Shown here: piece by piece, positions 44,924 to 54,242 of the stretch | Layout of the letters: each line of letters starts with the position of its first letter | Numbering within the stretch: the first letter of the stretch is position 1 | NCBI GenBank assembly: GCA_040768665.1 | Contig: JAXGMN010000035.1 | Location: 78,209 to 142,208 of the forward strand | Direction: 5' to 3' | DNA: 64,000 nucleotides | Source of the DNA: JABWBD01 sp040768665 | GTDB lineage: Bacteria > Planctomycetota > Planctomycetia > Pirellulales > Thermoguttaceae | Made by a program: the position numbers and the translations under genes | The notes under the pieces: generated by a model | The model's input: the letters and a program-made list of their open reading frames with translations, nothing else | Told to the model about the DNA's origin: nothing | Databases searched by the model: none

Positions 44924-45858
44924 CAGACTGCCTCCCCCAGGCTGCAAACCGAACGGGTGCGGTCCGCCGCGTCAAGGCTGCACTGCATATGGCTTACGAA
45001 AATCTCCTCCAGGTTGGGACGATGCACGTCGACCGATTCGACGCCCTGCTGGTTGCCGATCTCGCCCATCCGAGCGTCGGGCATGCCGGTGACCAGCCAT
45101 CGCAGGCGCCGGCCTTCCTGCCGGCAGTCGACGATCCGGCCCTCGGGCAGTTGCGGGTCGATCGATTCGCCGGCGAGTGTCATCGAGATCACGCGAGAAT
45201 GCTGCTTCAGGTCGTCGAGCCGCTCGACCAGCAGAAGCTCCCCCTGCCGGATCAGCGCCACGTACTCGGCCACCCGTTCCACTTCGTGGATCTGGTGGCT
45301 CGACAGGAACACGGTCCGCCCCTCGGCCGCGCGCTCGACCATGCTCTCCAAAAACTCGCGGCGAACCATCGCGTCGAGCCCGGAGGTTGGCTCGTCCAGG
45401 ATCAGCAGGTCCGGATCGTGCGAGAGCGCCAGGGCCAATGACACTTTCGCGCGCATTCCCTTCGACAGATTCTTGATCTTCACTTTCGGGTCCAGACGGA
45501 AATCCCTCGCCATCGTGAGGAACCGGTCCCAGTAGCCCGGCGGATAGAAGCCGGTCGCATACCAGCCGATCTGTTGGACGGTCATCCAGTCGTAGAGATC
45601 CGGCACCTCCGGCACATAGCCGACCCGGCGGCGGATCTCGAGATCTTCGCTCGCACTGTCGTAGCCGAGCACACGGGCGCGGCCGCGGTCGGGGCGCTCC
45701 AGTCCCAGCATGATCCGGATCGCCGTCGTTTTCCCGGCACCGTTTTCTCCCAGCAGTGCAAACACCGAACCCTCGGGCACGCTGAGCGTGACATTCTTGA
45801 GGGCCTCGGTGGTCTTGAACCGCTTTGATAATCGATCGAGCTGAATCGCGTCGTTCAT
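44923..45858 (-). CDS. ABC transporter ATP-binding protein (YtrB-like)
   Basis: 311 residues. Walker A GENGAGKTTAI, signature LSKGMRAKV, Walker B LLILDEPTSGLD, H-loop SSHQIHEV, and a C-terminal regulatory segment. It overlaps the upstream GntR gene by 4 bases (ATGA, 45855-45858) and the downstream permease start by 1 base (TGATG). The three genes were therefore made as one coupled operon. It is intact although its permease is broken. Confidence 0.92.
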   Translation of the reverse strand: MNDAIQLDRLSKRFKTTEALKNVTLSVPEGSVFALLGENGAGKTTAIRIMLGLERPDRGRARVLGYDSASEDLEIRRRVGYVPEVPDLYDWMTVQQIGWYATGFYPPGYWDRFLTMARDFRLDPKVKIKNLSKGMRAKVSLALALSHDPDLLILDEPTSGLDAMVRREFLESMVERAAEGRTVFLSSHQIHEVERVAEYVALIRQGELLLVERLDDLKQHSRVISMTLAGESIDPQLPEGRIVDCRQEGRRLRWLVTGMPDARMGEIGNQQGVESVDVHRPNLEEIFVSHMQCSLDAADRTRSVCSLGEAV

Positions 45859-46328
45859 GACTGGGTTTCCTCGCTCTCTCGGGTGTCAAGTGGATTGGAT
45901 GCTCCGTCCGTTGACTGCTGTCCGGCCGCCCGGCCGTCCGCCGAACCGTGATAAGAACCGTCGTCCAACAACGTCAGGAAGGCATTGCGAATCTCCGTGT
46001 CGGAGAGGCCGCTCCGGCGGAGCTCGGCCAGGGTGTCGTGGATTCGCTGCGAGACAAGTCCCTGGCGGATCACGGCCGCTCGCTCACAGCCCGCCTCGGC
46101 CACGGCCATCCCCATGCCACGGCGGGCGACTAGGATGCCCCCGTCTTGGAGGCTGCGATAGGCTCGAACAACTGTATTCGGGTTGACGGCCAGCGATTTG
46201 GAAACCTCCCTGACCGAGGGGACGAGCTCGTGTTCCCGGTACGCCCGTTGGGCAATGAGGAACGTCATCTGGCGGATGAGTTGCTCGTAGAGCGGCAGAT
46301 CGCTCGACGGGTCGATTTGGATCAGCAT
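45855..46328 (-). CDS. GntR-family regulator, YtrA subfamily
   Basis: 157 residues. N-terminal winged helix (IDPSSDLPLYEQLIRQMTFL, then LVPSVREVSKSLAVNPNTVV, RAYRSLQDGGILVARRG) and a short helical C-terminus typical of YtrA. Such regulators repress the ABC operon they head. A palindromic operator candidate overlaps its promoter at 46417-46436. Confidence 0.92.
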   Translation of the reverse strand: MLIQIDPSSDLPLYEQLIRQMTFLIAQRAYREHELVPSVREVSKSLAVNPNTVVRAYRSLQDGGILVARRGMGMAVAEAGCERAAVIRQGLVSQRIHDTLAELRRSGLSDTEIRNAFLTLLDDGSYHGSADGRAAGQQSTDGASNPLDTRESEETQS

Positions 46329-46416
46329 ATCCGTCGCTTTCGTGGAAACGGGCTGGCTGCTGTCTCGGCGTGTCGTAATGGTAACACACCAGACGGCAGA
46401 AAAACGTGTGGTGCAG

Positions 46417-46464
46417 TGTATCGATCCACCGATACAGCTTAGCGGAATCAGCCTCGTGCGTCAA
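46417..46464 (-). promoter_or_regulatory. GntR promoter with overlapping operator
   Basis: On the minus strand: TTGACG (46464-46459), 17 bases, TAAGCT (46441-46436), then TGTATCG-GTGGAT-CGATACA (46436-46417), an exact 7-bp inverted repeat lying at the -10/+1 region. The position fits autorepression by the GntR protein. Confidence 0.5.
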
Positions 46465-46710
46465 GCACTTTTTCCGGCGCCCCCACCGGTGCGCCCGGCA
46501 ACACCCCATCGCCGCCCCACTCGGGTGGCGGTGCTCCGAGCGGCAGCCTCTTCGCGTCCGTCCCAAGTAGCCAACTGCCGCGGTCCGTTACATTCGTATC
46601 CCGATTTCGCCTTTACTCATCAACGGAGTAGAATGGCGACCGCGCGTGGCGCCGACCGCTCCGCCGGGAGCGGCGACAGTCAGCAAGTCTGTTGGCAGAC
46701 GAGGAGTTCC

Positions 46711-47058
46711 ATGAAACCCGATAAGACGATCGTACTTCCCGTCCTGCTCATTGCCGTTGGCGTTGGATGGTTGCTTACCGTGCTCGGTGTTGCTCCCGGC
46801 ATCGACTGGGTGTGGACCCTTGCGCTGGCCGTGGTGGGTTTTCTTGTTTTTCTGGTCGGCGGTTTCGATAAAGTCACCTTCGCAACGGGCACATTCTTCA
46901 TCGTCACGAGCTGTCTCTCTGTCCTTCGGCAAACCGACCGCATCACGATCGACGTCGAAATGCCGATACTCGTCGTGGTCGCAGGCGTTCTGTTGCTCAT
47001 CGTTCGACATCGGGCCATTCCAGCTCCGCAGTGGATACTTGAACGGGCCAGGCCTTAG
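46711..47058 (+). CDS. Small membrane protein, four TM
   Basis: 115 residues from ATG 46711 with GAGGAG upstream. Four hydrophobic helices (IVLPVLLIAVGVGWLLTVLG, VWTLALAVVGFLVFLVGG, FATGTFFIVTSCLSVL, MPILVVVAGVLLLIV), in the style of LiaF-TM/DUF5668 envelope-stress proteins. Gene 47075 follows by 16 bases. Function unknown. Confidence 0.65.
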   Translation: MKPDKTIVLPVLLIAVGVGWLLTVLGVAPGIDWVWTLALAVVGFLVFLVGGFDKVTFATGTFFIVTSCLSVLRQTDRITIDVEMPILVVVAGVLLLIVRHRAIPAPQWILERARP

Positions 47059-47074
47059 CGGACGAAGGGACGCC

Positions 47075-47305
47075 ATGAATGCGGCAGCGCAAGTCTTGGC
47101 AGGAATCCTCGGGGCCGCCGCCGGCATGATCGCAGCATGTTTCGGGACTTACTATGCGTGCGTATTGATCGACACGATTCGCGGCGCCACGGGAGGGAAC
47201 GGTCTTCTTACGATCGGTTGGTTATTTCTTGTTGTCACGGTGCCGATCGGAGGGCTCGTAGGTGCCGTTTTGCTCGTTGCGCTTACGCGGAACCTCCTGC
47301 AATGA
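47075..47305 (+). CDS. Small membrane protein, two TM
   Basis: 76 residues from ATG 47075 (GAAGGGA upstream). Two hydrophobic segments (VLAGILGAAAGMIAACFGTY; LLTIGWLFLVVTVPIGGLVG) joined by a polar loop. Probably in one transcript with the preceding gene. Not recognised. Confidence 0.6.
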   Translation: MNAAAQVLAGILGAAAGMIAACFGTYYACVLIDTIRGATGGNGLLTIGWLFLVVTVPIGGLVGAVLLVALTRNLLQ

Positions 47306-47507
47306 AACGCGTGTGACGCGGCGTCTCTACGGATACAGGCTCGAGGCGAGCCGTCCTAATCCCGAATCCCGGCTTGACCCCGTATCTTCCCCATCGTGGT
47401 CGGCAAACCACCCCGAGGAATTGACGAACACACGGCCGTCATCGGGCGGGTATTCCGGAGAAAGCTGTGACGGATTCGAAAGGTCCGTGTCCGTTCTCGA
47501 TCACTGA

Positions 47508-48716
47508 CTAACGCGTTGTTTCGAGGAAATCAGCCTTATCGCGACCGTCGAGCAGCCAGCTCAGGTTGAACGAGACCACGTGGACAGCTTCGTAGCATCC
47601 GGTCGGTCCCCCTTCGAAGATCAAGTAAGCTTTTCCCTGGCTGGGAGTCCCTGTGCGACCCACGCCGAGATTGGAGTAGGCGCTGGGCCCGTCGTAGACC
47701 AGGCGTTTGACCGGCCAGGTGCGCCCGCCATCGAAGCTGGCCCAGACGGTGATCTTTTCACGGCCCTTGCTGGTCGATGCGCCGACCCGGGCGGGCATTT
47801 CGCCGGCGTCGGTGTCCAGGTTGCTGTAGAGGAGGATATCGTGTCCGGCAACGGGCAAACGGATCATGCCGCCCATGCAGCCATACGAGGTCCCGCTCGC
47901 CCCGTCGGGGAGATCCGAACTCCGGGAAGGGCTGATCCACAACTCGCCGCCGTCGTGGCTTGTGGCGAAGAAACGGTTTCCCCGGCTCATGTGCTCGCGC
48001 GAGTTGTACAGGATGCTGCCGTCGGACAGCTCGGCCAGAGTCGCCTCGCCCGTGCCCAGCACGGGAAAGGGCGTGCTGGTCTGCCAGACGGCGCCGTCGT
48101 CGTCGCTGTACACAGCCGTGCTGTAATGATAAGGGCGCCACGGGACGTCGTTGGAGTTTTTCGGCCCGGTGATTCGCGCCGGCATGATCAGCCGGCCACG
48201 GTGCTTTCCGAAGGCAAGGGTGATGCCGGACTGCATGGCGGTTACGCCGCCGTCTTTCGGGGCGAGCCCAAACCCATCGGGCAGCACCTGGACGCCTTCG
48301 CGGGCCCAACTTGTCCCGTGATCGCGGCTCCGGAAGAGCCAGCCGGCGCCCGGATTGACGTAGAGCAGGTCGCCGTTGGTTTCATCCACCAGCGCATTAC
48401 CTCCCTTGGCATCGTGGCCGATTTCGATGTCGGGCGACCAGGTTCGTCCACCGTCGCGGCTGCGTCGGCAGTTGCCCCCGCCGGGCGACTGGAAGGCCAC
48501 CACGGTGCCGTCCCTGGCCGTGAGAATCCCGCCCCAGCCGCCACGGTCTTTCCAGAGTTGCTGCATGGGGGCGAAGATCGGTTCTCCCAGAAACTCCTCC
48601 AATGAGGACGCAACTGCGTAGCCGGCGCTGGGAACTTCTGACTCGGGTGCCTCGGCATGCACTTTCGCTGGCGGTGCGAGAAGCAATGCGCTGATGACAA
48701 GGATGGCGTGTTTCAC
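47508..48716 (-). CDS. Sialidase-like (GH33/BNR-repeat) secreted protein
   Basis: 402 residues from GTG 48716, supported by AAGGAG 6 bases upstream. Signal peptide to about residue 22 (AKVHAE). Five Asp-box-type turns (SRDGGRTW, SRDHGTSW, YSDDDGAVW, SHDGGELW, SFDGGRTW) mark a six-bladed sialidase propeller. A canonical FRIP arginine motif is not seen, so activity on sialic acid is not certain. It is the last gene of a tight minus-strand run with DUF4838, a gutted sulfatase and a phosphoesterase (gaps 27-30 bases). Confidence 0.85.
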   Translation of the reverse strand: MKHAILVISALLLAPPAKVHAEAPESEVPSAGYAVASSLEEFLGEPIFAPMQQLWKDRGGWGGILTARDGTVVAFQSPGGGNCRRSRDGGRTWSPDIEIGHDAKGGNALVDETNGDLLYVNPGAGWLFRSRDHGTSWAREGVQVLPDGFGLAPKDGGVTAMQSGITLAFGKHRGRLIMPARITGPKNSNDVPWRPYHYSTAVYSDDDGAVWQTSTPFPVLGTGEATLAELSDGSILYNSREHMSRGNRFFATSHDGGELWISPSRSSDLPDGASGTSYGCMGGMIRLPVAGHDILLYSNLDTDAGEMPARVGASTSKGREKITVWASFDGGRTWPVKRLVYDGPSAYSNLGVGRTGTPSQGKAYLIFEGGPTGCYEAVHVVSFNLSWLLDGRDKADFLETTR

Positions 48717-48746
48717 GGCATCTCCTTTCTTGGCAGGTGGCTGCAA

Positions 48747-50807
48747 CTACTCCAGTTCCGCCGCACGAAGCTCGCGGAGCACTCGGCCGCTGAGGGGTGT
48801 ATCGGGATGCAGGCCCATGATGCGTTTGGGTTCGCCGCCGGGCGTGGGGACGCGAAATACGGCCTGCCAATTGATCGCAAACGGGGGAAACCCCTGTTTC
48901 ATCGTCTCCACGCGCTGCCAGTTGGCCAGCACCCGGGCCTTGGCTTCCGCGTCGGTGCCTTTGCTTGCCTCGAACTTCTGCATCCATCTGCGAGTATCGA
49001 CGACGAGCCTGGTGTAATCAAGCCCGCACCGGATGAAGGCGAGACGGCGGTGGTATTTCTCGTCGGCACCGGCAAGATTTTTCACGGTGGCATCGAGATG
49101 CGATTGGGCTTCGGCGAGCAATTCAGGTGTGTATTTCTTCGGGATATCGTAGGCCCGCTGGCGGCTGGGCTCCTCGGCGACAAACTCCATGCGAGTTCGC
49201 TCCAGCAATTCCCAATACGCGCGGACATCCGCAGCCGCGGGGCCGAAGCCGCGCCGGTAGTAGTCATCCATCAGGGCCGGCACATCGGCATAAGGGTTCC
49301 AAGCCAAGTGGGCCAACACATAGTAGTGCGGCCCCTGCGTGGCCCAGTGAAACCAGAACAAGTCGAAAAAGAGGCCGATGCAGTGATGGTCGGCGACGAA
49401 ACGGAAATCCTCGCCCGCCTGGGTCATCGCCACGTCGGGCATACCCCAGTTGAGGCCGGCCTGGCTCCCGAGGTTCGGCCGCCACATGAGATGCCTGGCC
49501 TTATTGGCCCAGTCGGCGTGCTGGCGCATCGGTTCTTTGCGAGATTCCGGCGAGCGCATGTGAAAGTTCGCCACGCTGGAGATGATGACGTTGTCATCCG
49601 GCACGACGCCGATCGGCGCGTTGCGCGCGAGGCCGTAGGCGTGGAGTTGCACGAAGAGATCGCGGTCGGGGAATCGCTCCCTGAGCATCCGCGCGAGCGT
49701 ATTGGCGAAGCGGACATCGCGGTCGGACTGCGAGACTCCTTCAAAGTGTACGCCGCCGCCGAAGCCCCATTGGACTTTCTCTCCATCGGGATGATCCCAA
49801 GCAAGACAGTTGGCGCAGACGCAATGGCCGGTCGTGTAGCCGTCGTTCGGCGAGACGTTGAAGATGCGTTTTGTGGGGTTTTCGCGGAGTTGCTCCTCGA
49901 CCTCCGCGAGCCACTGACGCCAGACAGCGGGATTCGACGCGCAGAGCTTGGTATTGCGAGGATTGAAAGCAACTTCGCGCCGGCTGCCGTCGGGCGCGGC
50001 GGCGAAGTATTCCGGATGCTCTTTCCCGTACCGGTTCCACCAATGCCCGAATCCGTGGCCGCCGAGCAGCTCCAGCGAATCGAGCTGCACGCGTTGGAAC
50101 CGCGCCCAGAGCTCGTCCGGCCCTTCCTTGTTGTCGCCCAGCGACAATTTCGTGAACATCCCACTCCGGGCGCGAATCTGGGGATGATAGCGCACCTCGC
50201 ACGGTGCGATGGCGATGCGGTCGCGCGGCACGACATCCTCCTCGCCCGGCCACAGCCAACGCACGCCAAGCTGGTCCTGCAGGAACGTATAAACCGCGTT
50301 TACGGTCCCATACTCCTGCTGCATGCCGGTCTTCATGGCGAGCCGCCCCTTCGCCTCCATGTGGTTCGCGTCCCAGCGGTCGCGGCCCGCGATGACAAGG
50401 TGATTGCCGTTGGCGGCGATGAGCGTTTCCTCGGGGTGAGTGAACTCAAAGTCCGTGTGCGGAAACAGCGACTTCACCACCGGTTGCACGCCCACCCAAA
50501 TCGCATGCTCCGGCAAAGGCTTTGGTTCGCCATCGATGACAGCCGGCCTCTGGCCGCTCATCTGCCCGATGTACTGGGCGAGCGTCACGGCCGCGTCGCG
50601 CGTGCGAGGCGGTGCGCCTTGGAAAACGAGAATTGGCGGAGGCGGGACATCTGGGGCCACGACGACGAAATCCGCGGCGTAGAGCGTAAGCGACGGCACA
50701 AGCAACAGGGCGAGCGATGCGGATGCGATTATGGCCCCGACTTTCATCGGGCGGCTCATCTTGCCGAACTGCTCATGCATGGTTTCCATCGGCGTGACGA
50801 CCTTCAC
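48747..50807 (-). CDS. DUF4838 protein (large secreted glycan-related)
   Basis: Up to 686 residues; in-frame starts at 50807 (GTG), 50789, 50780 and 50759, the last giving the most normal signal peptide (MKVGAIIASASLALLLVPSL near it). An N-terminal alpha/beta domain of the GH67/GH20-N type (AVTLAQYIGQMSGQRPAV, HLVIAGRD) precedes the DUF4838 core: GVRWLWPGEEDVVP, GHGFGHWWNRYGKEHPEYFA, NVSPNDGYTTGHCVCANCLA, FANTLARMLRERFPDRDL. The fold suggests a glycoside hydrolase; the substrate is unknown. Confidence 0.85.
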   Translation of the reverse strand: MKVVTPMETMHEQFGKMSRPMKVGAIIASASLALLLVPSLTLYAADFVVVAPDVPPPPILVFQGAPPRTRDAAVTLAQYIGQMSGQRPAVIDGEPKPLPEHAIWVGVQPVVKSLFPHTDFEFTHPEETLIAANGNHLVIAGRDRWDANHMEAKGRLAMKTGMQQEYGTVNAVYTFLQDQLGVRWLWPGEEDVVPRDRIAIAPCEVRYHPQIRARSGMFTKLSLGDNKEGPDELWARFQRVQLDSLELLGGHGFGHWWNRYGKEHPEYFAAAPDGSRREVAFNPRNTKLCASNPAVWRQWLAEVEEQLRENPTKRIFNVSPNDGYTTGHCVCANCLAWDHPDGEKVQWGFGGGVHFEGVSQSDRDVRFANTLARMLRERFPDRDLFVQLHAYGLARNAPIGVVPDDNVIISSVANFHMRSPESRKEPMRQHADWANKARHLMWRPNLGSQAGLNWGMPDVAMTQAGEDFRFVADHHCIGLFFDLFWFHWATQGPHYYVLAHLAWNPYADVPALMDDYYRRGFGPAAADVRAYWELLERTRMEFVAEEPSRQRAYDIPKKYTPELLAEAQSHLDATVKNLAGADEKYHRRLAFIRCGLDYTRLVVDTRRWMQKFEASKGTDAEAKARVLANWQRVETMKQGFPPFAINWQAVFRVPTPGGEPKRIMGLHPDTPLSGRVLRELRAAELE

Positions 50808-50835
50808 AGGGGTGGGATGTGTTGCTAATTCCTAT

Positions 50836-51105
50836 TCATCGTTTTCCCATGCTGACGAACTCCTCCTTGGAAAGGGATCCGTCGCGGTTTGTGTCGTACT
50901 TCTCGAAACGCATCCCCTCGGAGGCCATTCGGTCGAGGTTCGGCGTTTTGTATTCTCTGTTGCCATAGTAGGAGAGCTCCTTCGCGCCGAGGTCGTCGGC
51001 CAGAATGAGGATGATGTTCGGCCTGGTTGGACTCGCGTCCGCAGCGAAAAGCATCACCGGAGGACTCAGCAACGTGGCAATGAGCAGTGTGACGGCGCGG
51101 TTCAT
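50836..51105 (-). pseudogene. Sulfatase reduced to its N-terminus joined to an EF-hand tail
   Basis: An 89-codon frame, intact and with AGGAAAA before its ATG. Residues 1-22 are a signal peptide, then RPNIILILADDLGAKELSYY, TPNLDRMASEGMRFE as in type I sulfatases. It jumps directly to KYDTNRDGSLSKEEFVSMGKR, a C-terminal EF-hand as found at the end of some planctomycete sulfatases. The formylglycine site and nearly the whole catalytic domain are gone, consistent with a clean in-frame internal deletion. It sits 27-28 bases from both neighbours. Confidence 0.75.
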
Positions 51106-51132
51106 GGTTTTCCTATCATGATGATCTTGCCA

Positions 51133-52356
51133 TTATTCTTTCTCCTTGCGAGACGACGCGTTTATCACCTCTGCTTCCGGTGGCACGAAGGGGTGTCGCA
51201 GTGTGACTTCCTTGGCTGCTTTGTCGTACCAGCCCACGGGATGATTCTCAGCCGCGTACGGCTCATGAAGATAGAGTTGAATCGTTAGACGATCCTGTCC
51301 CGGGCGGAACGTCAGCAGACGGCTCATGGGCAGTCCGCCGGCGTGGTGCCTGGTCAAGCCGGAAGCCTGAAGAAAGGTCACTCCCCAGCGATCTTCGATG
51401 AGCCCTTTTCCCTCGTAGACCTGAAGGGGCGACATGGAGTGGGAGTGGCCGCCGATCCATAGGTCGATCGCCGGGCGGCCGTGCTCGCGATAAAACTCAT
51501 CGAGAAAAACTTCGAAGGGGCCGGGACTGCCCGGTTTCGACGTGGTGTAGCGGAAGTCGTCGGGGTCGTCGTTTTCAATGATGAAGTAAAGGTAGCCGGA
51601 GCCCTCGACCCCGCCGCTGGCGCCGTGAAACCCTCGGCCCCCGCCGTAGGCAGATCGTGTCGTCGTGTCGCGCAGGACGTGGTGGCATGCCGTGATGAGG
51701 ATCTTGTCCTGGTTCTGCTCGACCTGGGATTTCCACCAATGGAAGGTCTCGCGCGTGACGGCGCCGGCCGGAAATCCGCCCTTGAGGTGCTCGCTCGAGT
51801 GGCCGCGGCCGGCCGGCGCGGGGGCCGAGTTGCGGTCGCTGAGCATGAGAAACAGCAGATTGCCGGCCTGGAACTTGTATCGCTCCCAAGTTCCCTCGAC
51901 AGGGAATTTTCGCCGAGCCGCGTCGACTCCCGAGTACTTGGTGTTTTCTCCCAAGGGATCGCCCCACTTACGGAACCACGAGCCGGGATCCTGGTCGTAG
52001 TAAACTCCGTCGTGGTTGCCGGCCAGGTTGTAGACGTCCTCGCGGCGGTGCCTGGTGAGAGCCTTGTACTGTGCGACGAGGAGCCGCCCGTCCTCGTCGG
52101 TTGGAGGGAACTGGCTGGCGCTGAGGTCGCCGACGTCGATCATCACCTGCCAGTCGAAGCCGGGCGCCGGCGGCTCAAGCCCCTCCGACTGGCGAATGGC
52201 CTTGGCCAGGCTTTCGCGTCCCCGGCGAATATCGGCCGGCACATGCGAGTCGCCGGCCGCCCAGACTCGAAAGGCGACCTCCTGCGGAGGCTCGGCCCAT
52301 GCTTGCCCGGGAAAAAGGAAACCGAGGGAAATCGCGGCGATGATGCGGGAGTTCAT
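51133..52356 (-). CDS. Secreted calcineurin-like metallophosphoesterase
   Basis: 407 residues. Signal peptide to about residue 21 (GQAWAE). Metal-ligand motifs: AAGDSH, MIDVGDLSAS (GD), LAGNHDGVYY (GNHD), TACHHVL, and WIGGHSHSMS (GHSH). The C-terminus gives a beta domain (LLTFRPGQDRLTIQLYLHEP). The substrate may be a phosphate or phosphonate monoester released during glycan degradation; this is only suggested by the neighbours. It heads the minus-strand run to 47508. Confidence 0.88.
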   Translation of the reverse strand: MNSRIIAAISLGFLFPGQAWAEPPQEVAFRVWAAGDSHVPADIRRGRESLAKAIRQSEGLEPPAPGFDWQVMIDVGDLSASQFPPTDEDGRLLVAQYKALTRHRREDVYNLAGNHDGVYYDQDPGSWFRKWGDPLGENTKYSGVDAARRKFPVEGTWERYKFQAGNLLFLMLSDRNSAPAPAGRGHSSEHLKGGFPAGAVTRETFHWWKSQVEQNQDKILITACHHVLRDTTTRSAYGGGRGFHGASGGVEGSGYLYFIIENDDPDDFRYTTSKPGSPGPFEVFLDEFYREHGRPAIDLWIGGHSHSMSPLQVYEGKGLIEDRWGVTFLQASGLTRHHAGGLPMSRLLTFRPGQDRLTIQLYLHEPYAAENHPVGWYDKAAKEVTLRHPFVPPEAEVINASSRKEKE

Positions 52357-52808
52357 TTTGCTGGTTGTTTCCGATACGTTGGATCTTCACACAGAGTTTC
52401 CTCCGTTGGCATAGTAGGCTGCTTATACTCCTACTACTCCTCCGCGAGCCTAATTCTGTGCCGTTGCTCCGCGAGCGTCAATTCCCAAAGTTCGCAAAAC
52501 GATTATGATTTGCGTGACCCGGTTCCTCCCTTGACTGCCGGCGGACGCACGTTCTGCTGTTGAAAACAGTCCGGGTATTCGACCCCCACCAAATTGAGGC
52601 GCGTGGCCATCACGGCGATGACGTGGCCGGGTTTGCCGTTGTTTTGGTCCGATTCACCCGACGGGTCATCGAGACTGTCAGCTCGGCTGCTGGGAAGCAG
52701 CCGGGCTGATATGCGGGCTGCCCGGTGATTGCAGTGGCTGATCGGGGGCTGTACAGTATCGTGTGTGGTCTGGCGGTCGGTTCTTGAACAGTTAGGAGGA
52801 GATCGATT
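52357..52808. other. Divergent intergenic region with hairpin H copy 2
   Basis: CAGCTCGGCTGC-TGGGAA-GCAGCCGGGCTG (about 52679-52708) is a near-perfect hairpin related to 3437-3472. Promoters for the two divergent genes must lie here, but no convincing -35/-10 pair was found. AGGAGGAG (52795 on) is the ribosome binding site of the next gene. Confidence 0.6.
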
Positions 52809-54242
52809 ATGAAAGCCGTAGCCTGTTTGCTCGCCGTCGTCCTGACGGCCACCACTCTGCCCGCCGCCGAACTGTGGGTCGGCGCCGTCACCACGAGCAT
52901 CACGCCGGACCAGCCGGTCGCGCTGGACGGCCATCGAGGCCTCCGCATCTCCAACAAAGTCGAATCGCCGGTCACGGCAACGGCCCTGGCCCTGGAATGC
53001 CGCGACGGCGACAAGGTGCTCGATCAGGCGGTCTTCGTTTCGTGCGACCTGGTGGCCATCCGCCAGGGCATCCTGGACAAAGTCCGCGAAAAGGTGAAGC
53101 CCCGCCTGCCGGACTTCGACGTCGATAAGCTTATCCTTACCGCCACGCACACGCACAACGGCCCCGTGACCCTGGAGGGCCGTTACACGCTGCCGGAAAG
53201 CGGCGTCATGAAACCGGCCGAGTACACGGAGTTCATGACCGGCAAGGTGGCCGACGCGATCGTCGAGAGTTGGGAGAAACGGCAGATCGGCAAGGTCGCC
53301 TGGGGACTGGGCCACGCGGTCGTAGCGCAAAATCGTCGCGCAGTCTACGCCGACGGCACGGCGCAGATGTACGGCGCCACCGACAAAGAGAGTTTTCGCG
53401 GCATCGAAGGCTATCAGGACCACGGCCTCGACGTGCTTTTCTTCTGGGACCGGCAGGACCGACTCATCGCCACGGCGATCAACGTGCCGTGCCCTTCCCA
53501 GGAGGCCGAGGGTGGGCTGTCGCTCCATGCCGACTTCTGGCACCCGGTCCGCGAGACGCTCCGCCAGCGGCACGGCCAGGATCTGTGTGTGCTCGGGTTG
53601 CCCGGCGCCGGGGGAGACCAGACCTCGCGGCCCATGTACCGGAAGGCGGCCGAGGCGCGGATGCGCAAACTGCGGGGCCTGACCGGCGTGGAGGAGGTCG
53701 CCCGCCGGATCGTTGCCGGCTGGGAGAAGGCGCTCGAGGGCGCGTCGAAGGACATCCACCAAGACGTCGTGCTCCAGCACAGAGTTGAAACGATCGAGCT
53801 GCCCCGTCGCAAGGTGACCGAGAGCGAGGTCGCCGAAGCCCGGCAGGAAGCCGCCAAATATGCCGACAATCCCGCCCAGCGCTGGAATCTCCGCTGGCAC
53901 CAGGGCGTGGTCGAGCGTTACGAAGCTCAGAAGGCCGGCACCGAAGAGCCCTTCACGATGCAACTGCACGCGCTTCGCCTGGGCGACGTGGGCATCGCCA
54001 CCAATCCGTTCGAACTGTTCACCGACTTCGGCGTCCAGATCAAGGCGCGCAGCCCTGCCGTGCAGACCTTGATCCTCCAACTCACCGGTGATTCCGGCGG
54101 TTACCTTCCCACCGAGCGGGCCGTGGAGGGCGGCGGTTACAGCGCAGTGATCCAAAGCAGCCGCGTCGGTCCTGAAGGCGGGCAGGTTCTCGTCGACCGC
54201 ACGGTGGAGGCGATCAACGCATTTTGGCCCCAATCGAAGTGA
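52809..54242 (+). CDS. Neutral/alkaline ceramidase-like secreted protein
   Basis: 477 residues. Signal peptide to about residue 20 (TLPAAE), then the ceramidase N-terminal-domain opening ELWVGAVTTSITPDQPVALD. The Zn-site words are THTHNGPVTLEG (HxH) and the later HADFWHPVRETLRQ; LPGAGGDQTSRP replaces the usual NxGDVSPN loop. The C-terminal part has IATNPFELFTDFGVQIKARS and LTGDSGGYLPTERAVEGGGY. Related planctomycete proteins are annotated as neutral ceramidase-like but lack the full C-terminal domain, so lipid amidase activity is unproven. The next, broken sulfatase piece starts at its stop. Confidence 0.82.
   Translation: MKAVACLLAVVLTATTLPAAELWVGAVTTSITPDQPVALDGHRGLRISNKVESPVTATALALECRDGDKVLDQAVFVSCDLVAIRQGILDKVREKVKPRLPDFDVDKLILTATHTHNGPVTLEGRYTLPESGVMKPAEYTEFMTGKVADAIVESWEKRQIGKVAWGLGHAVVAQNRRAVYADGTAQMYGATDKESFRGIEGYQDHGLDVLFFWDRQDRLIATAINVPCPSQEAEGGLSLHADFWHPVRETLRQRHGQDLCVLGLPGAGGDQTSRPMYRKAAEARMRKLRGLTGVEEVARRIVAGWEKALEGASKDIHQDVVLQHRVETIELPRRKVTESEVAEARQEAAKYADNPAQRWNLRWHQGVVERYEAQKAGTEEPFTMQLHALRLGDVGIATNPFELFTDFGVQIKARSPAVQTLILQLTGDSGGYLPTERAVEGGGYSAVIQSSRVGPEGGQVLVDRTVEAINAFWPQSK

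Noticed and set aside
48657..50828. 723-codon plus-strand open frame over the DUF4838 gene
   Set aside because: Shadow of the minus-strand gene; no start signal and no homologous motif.
52503..54233. 576-codon open frame on the minus strand, antisense to the ceramidase-like gene
   Set aside because: It mirrors the codon positions of a clear family member with signal peptide and ribosome binding site; long antisense frames are expected in GC-rich coding DNA.
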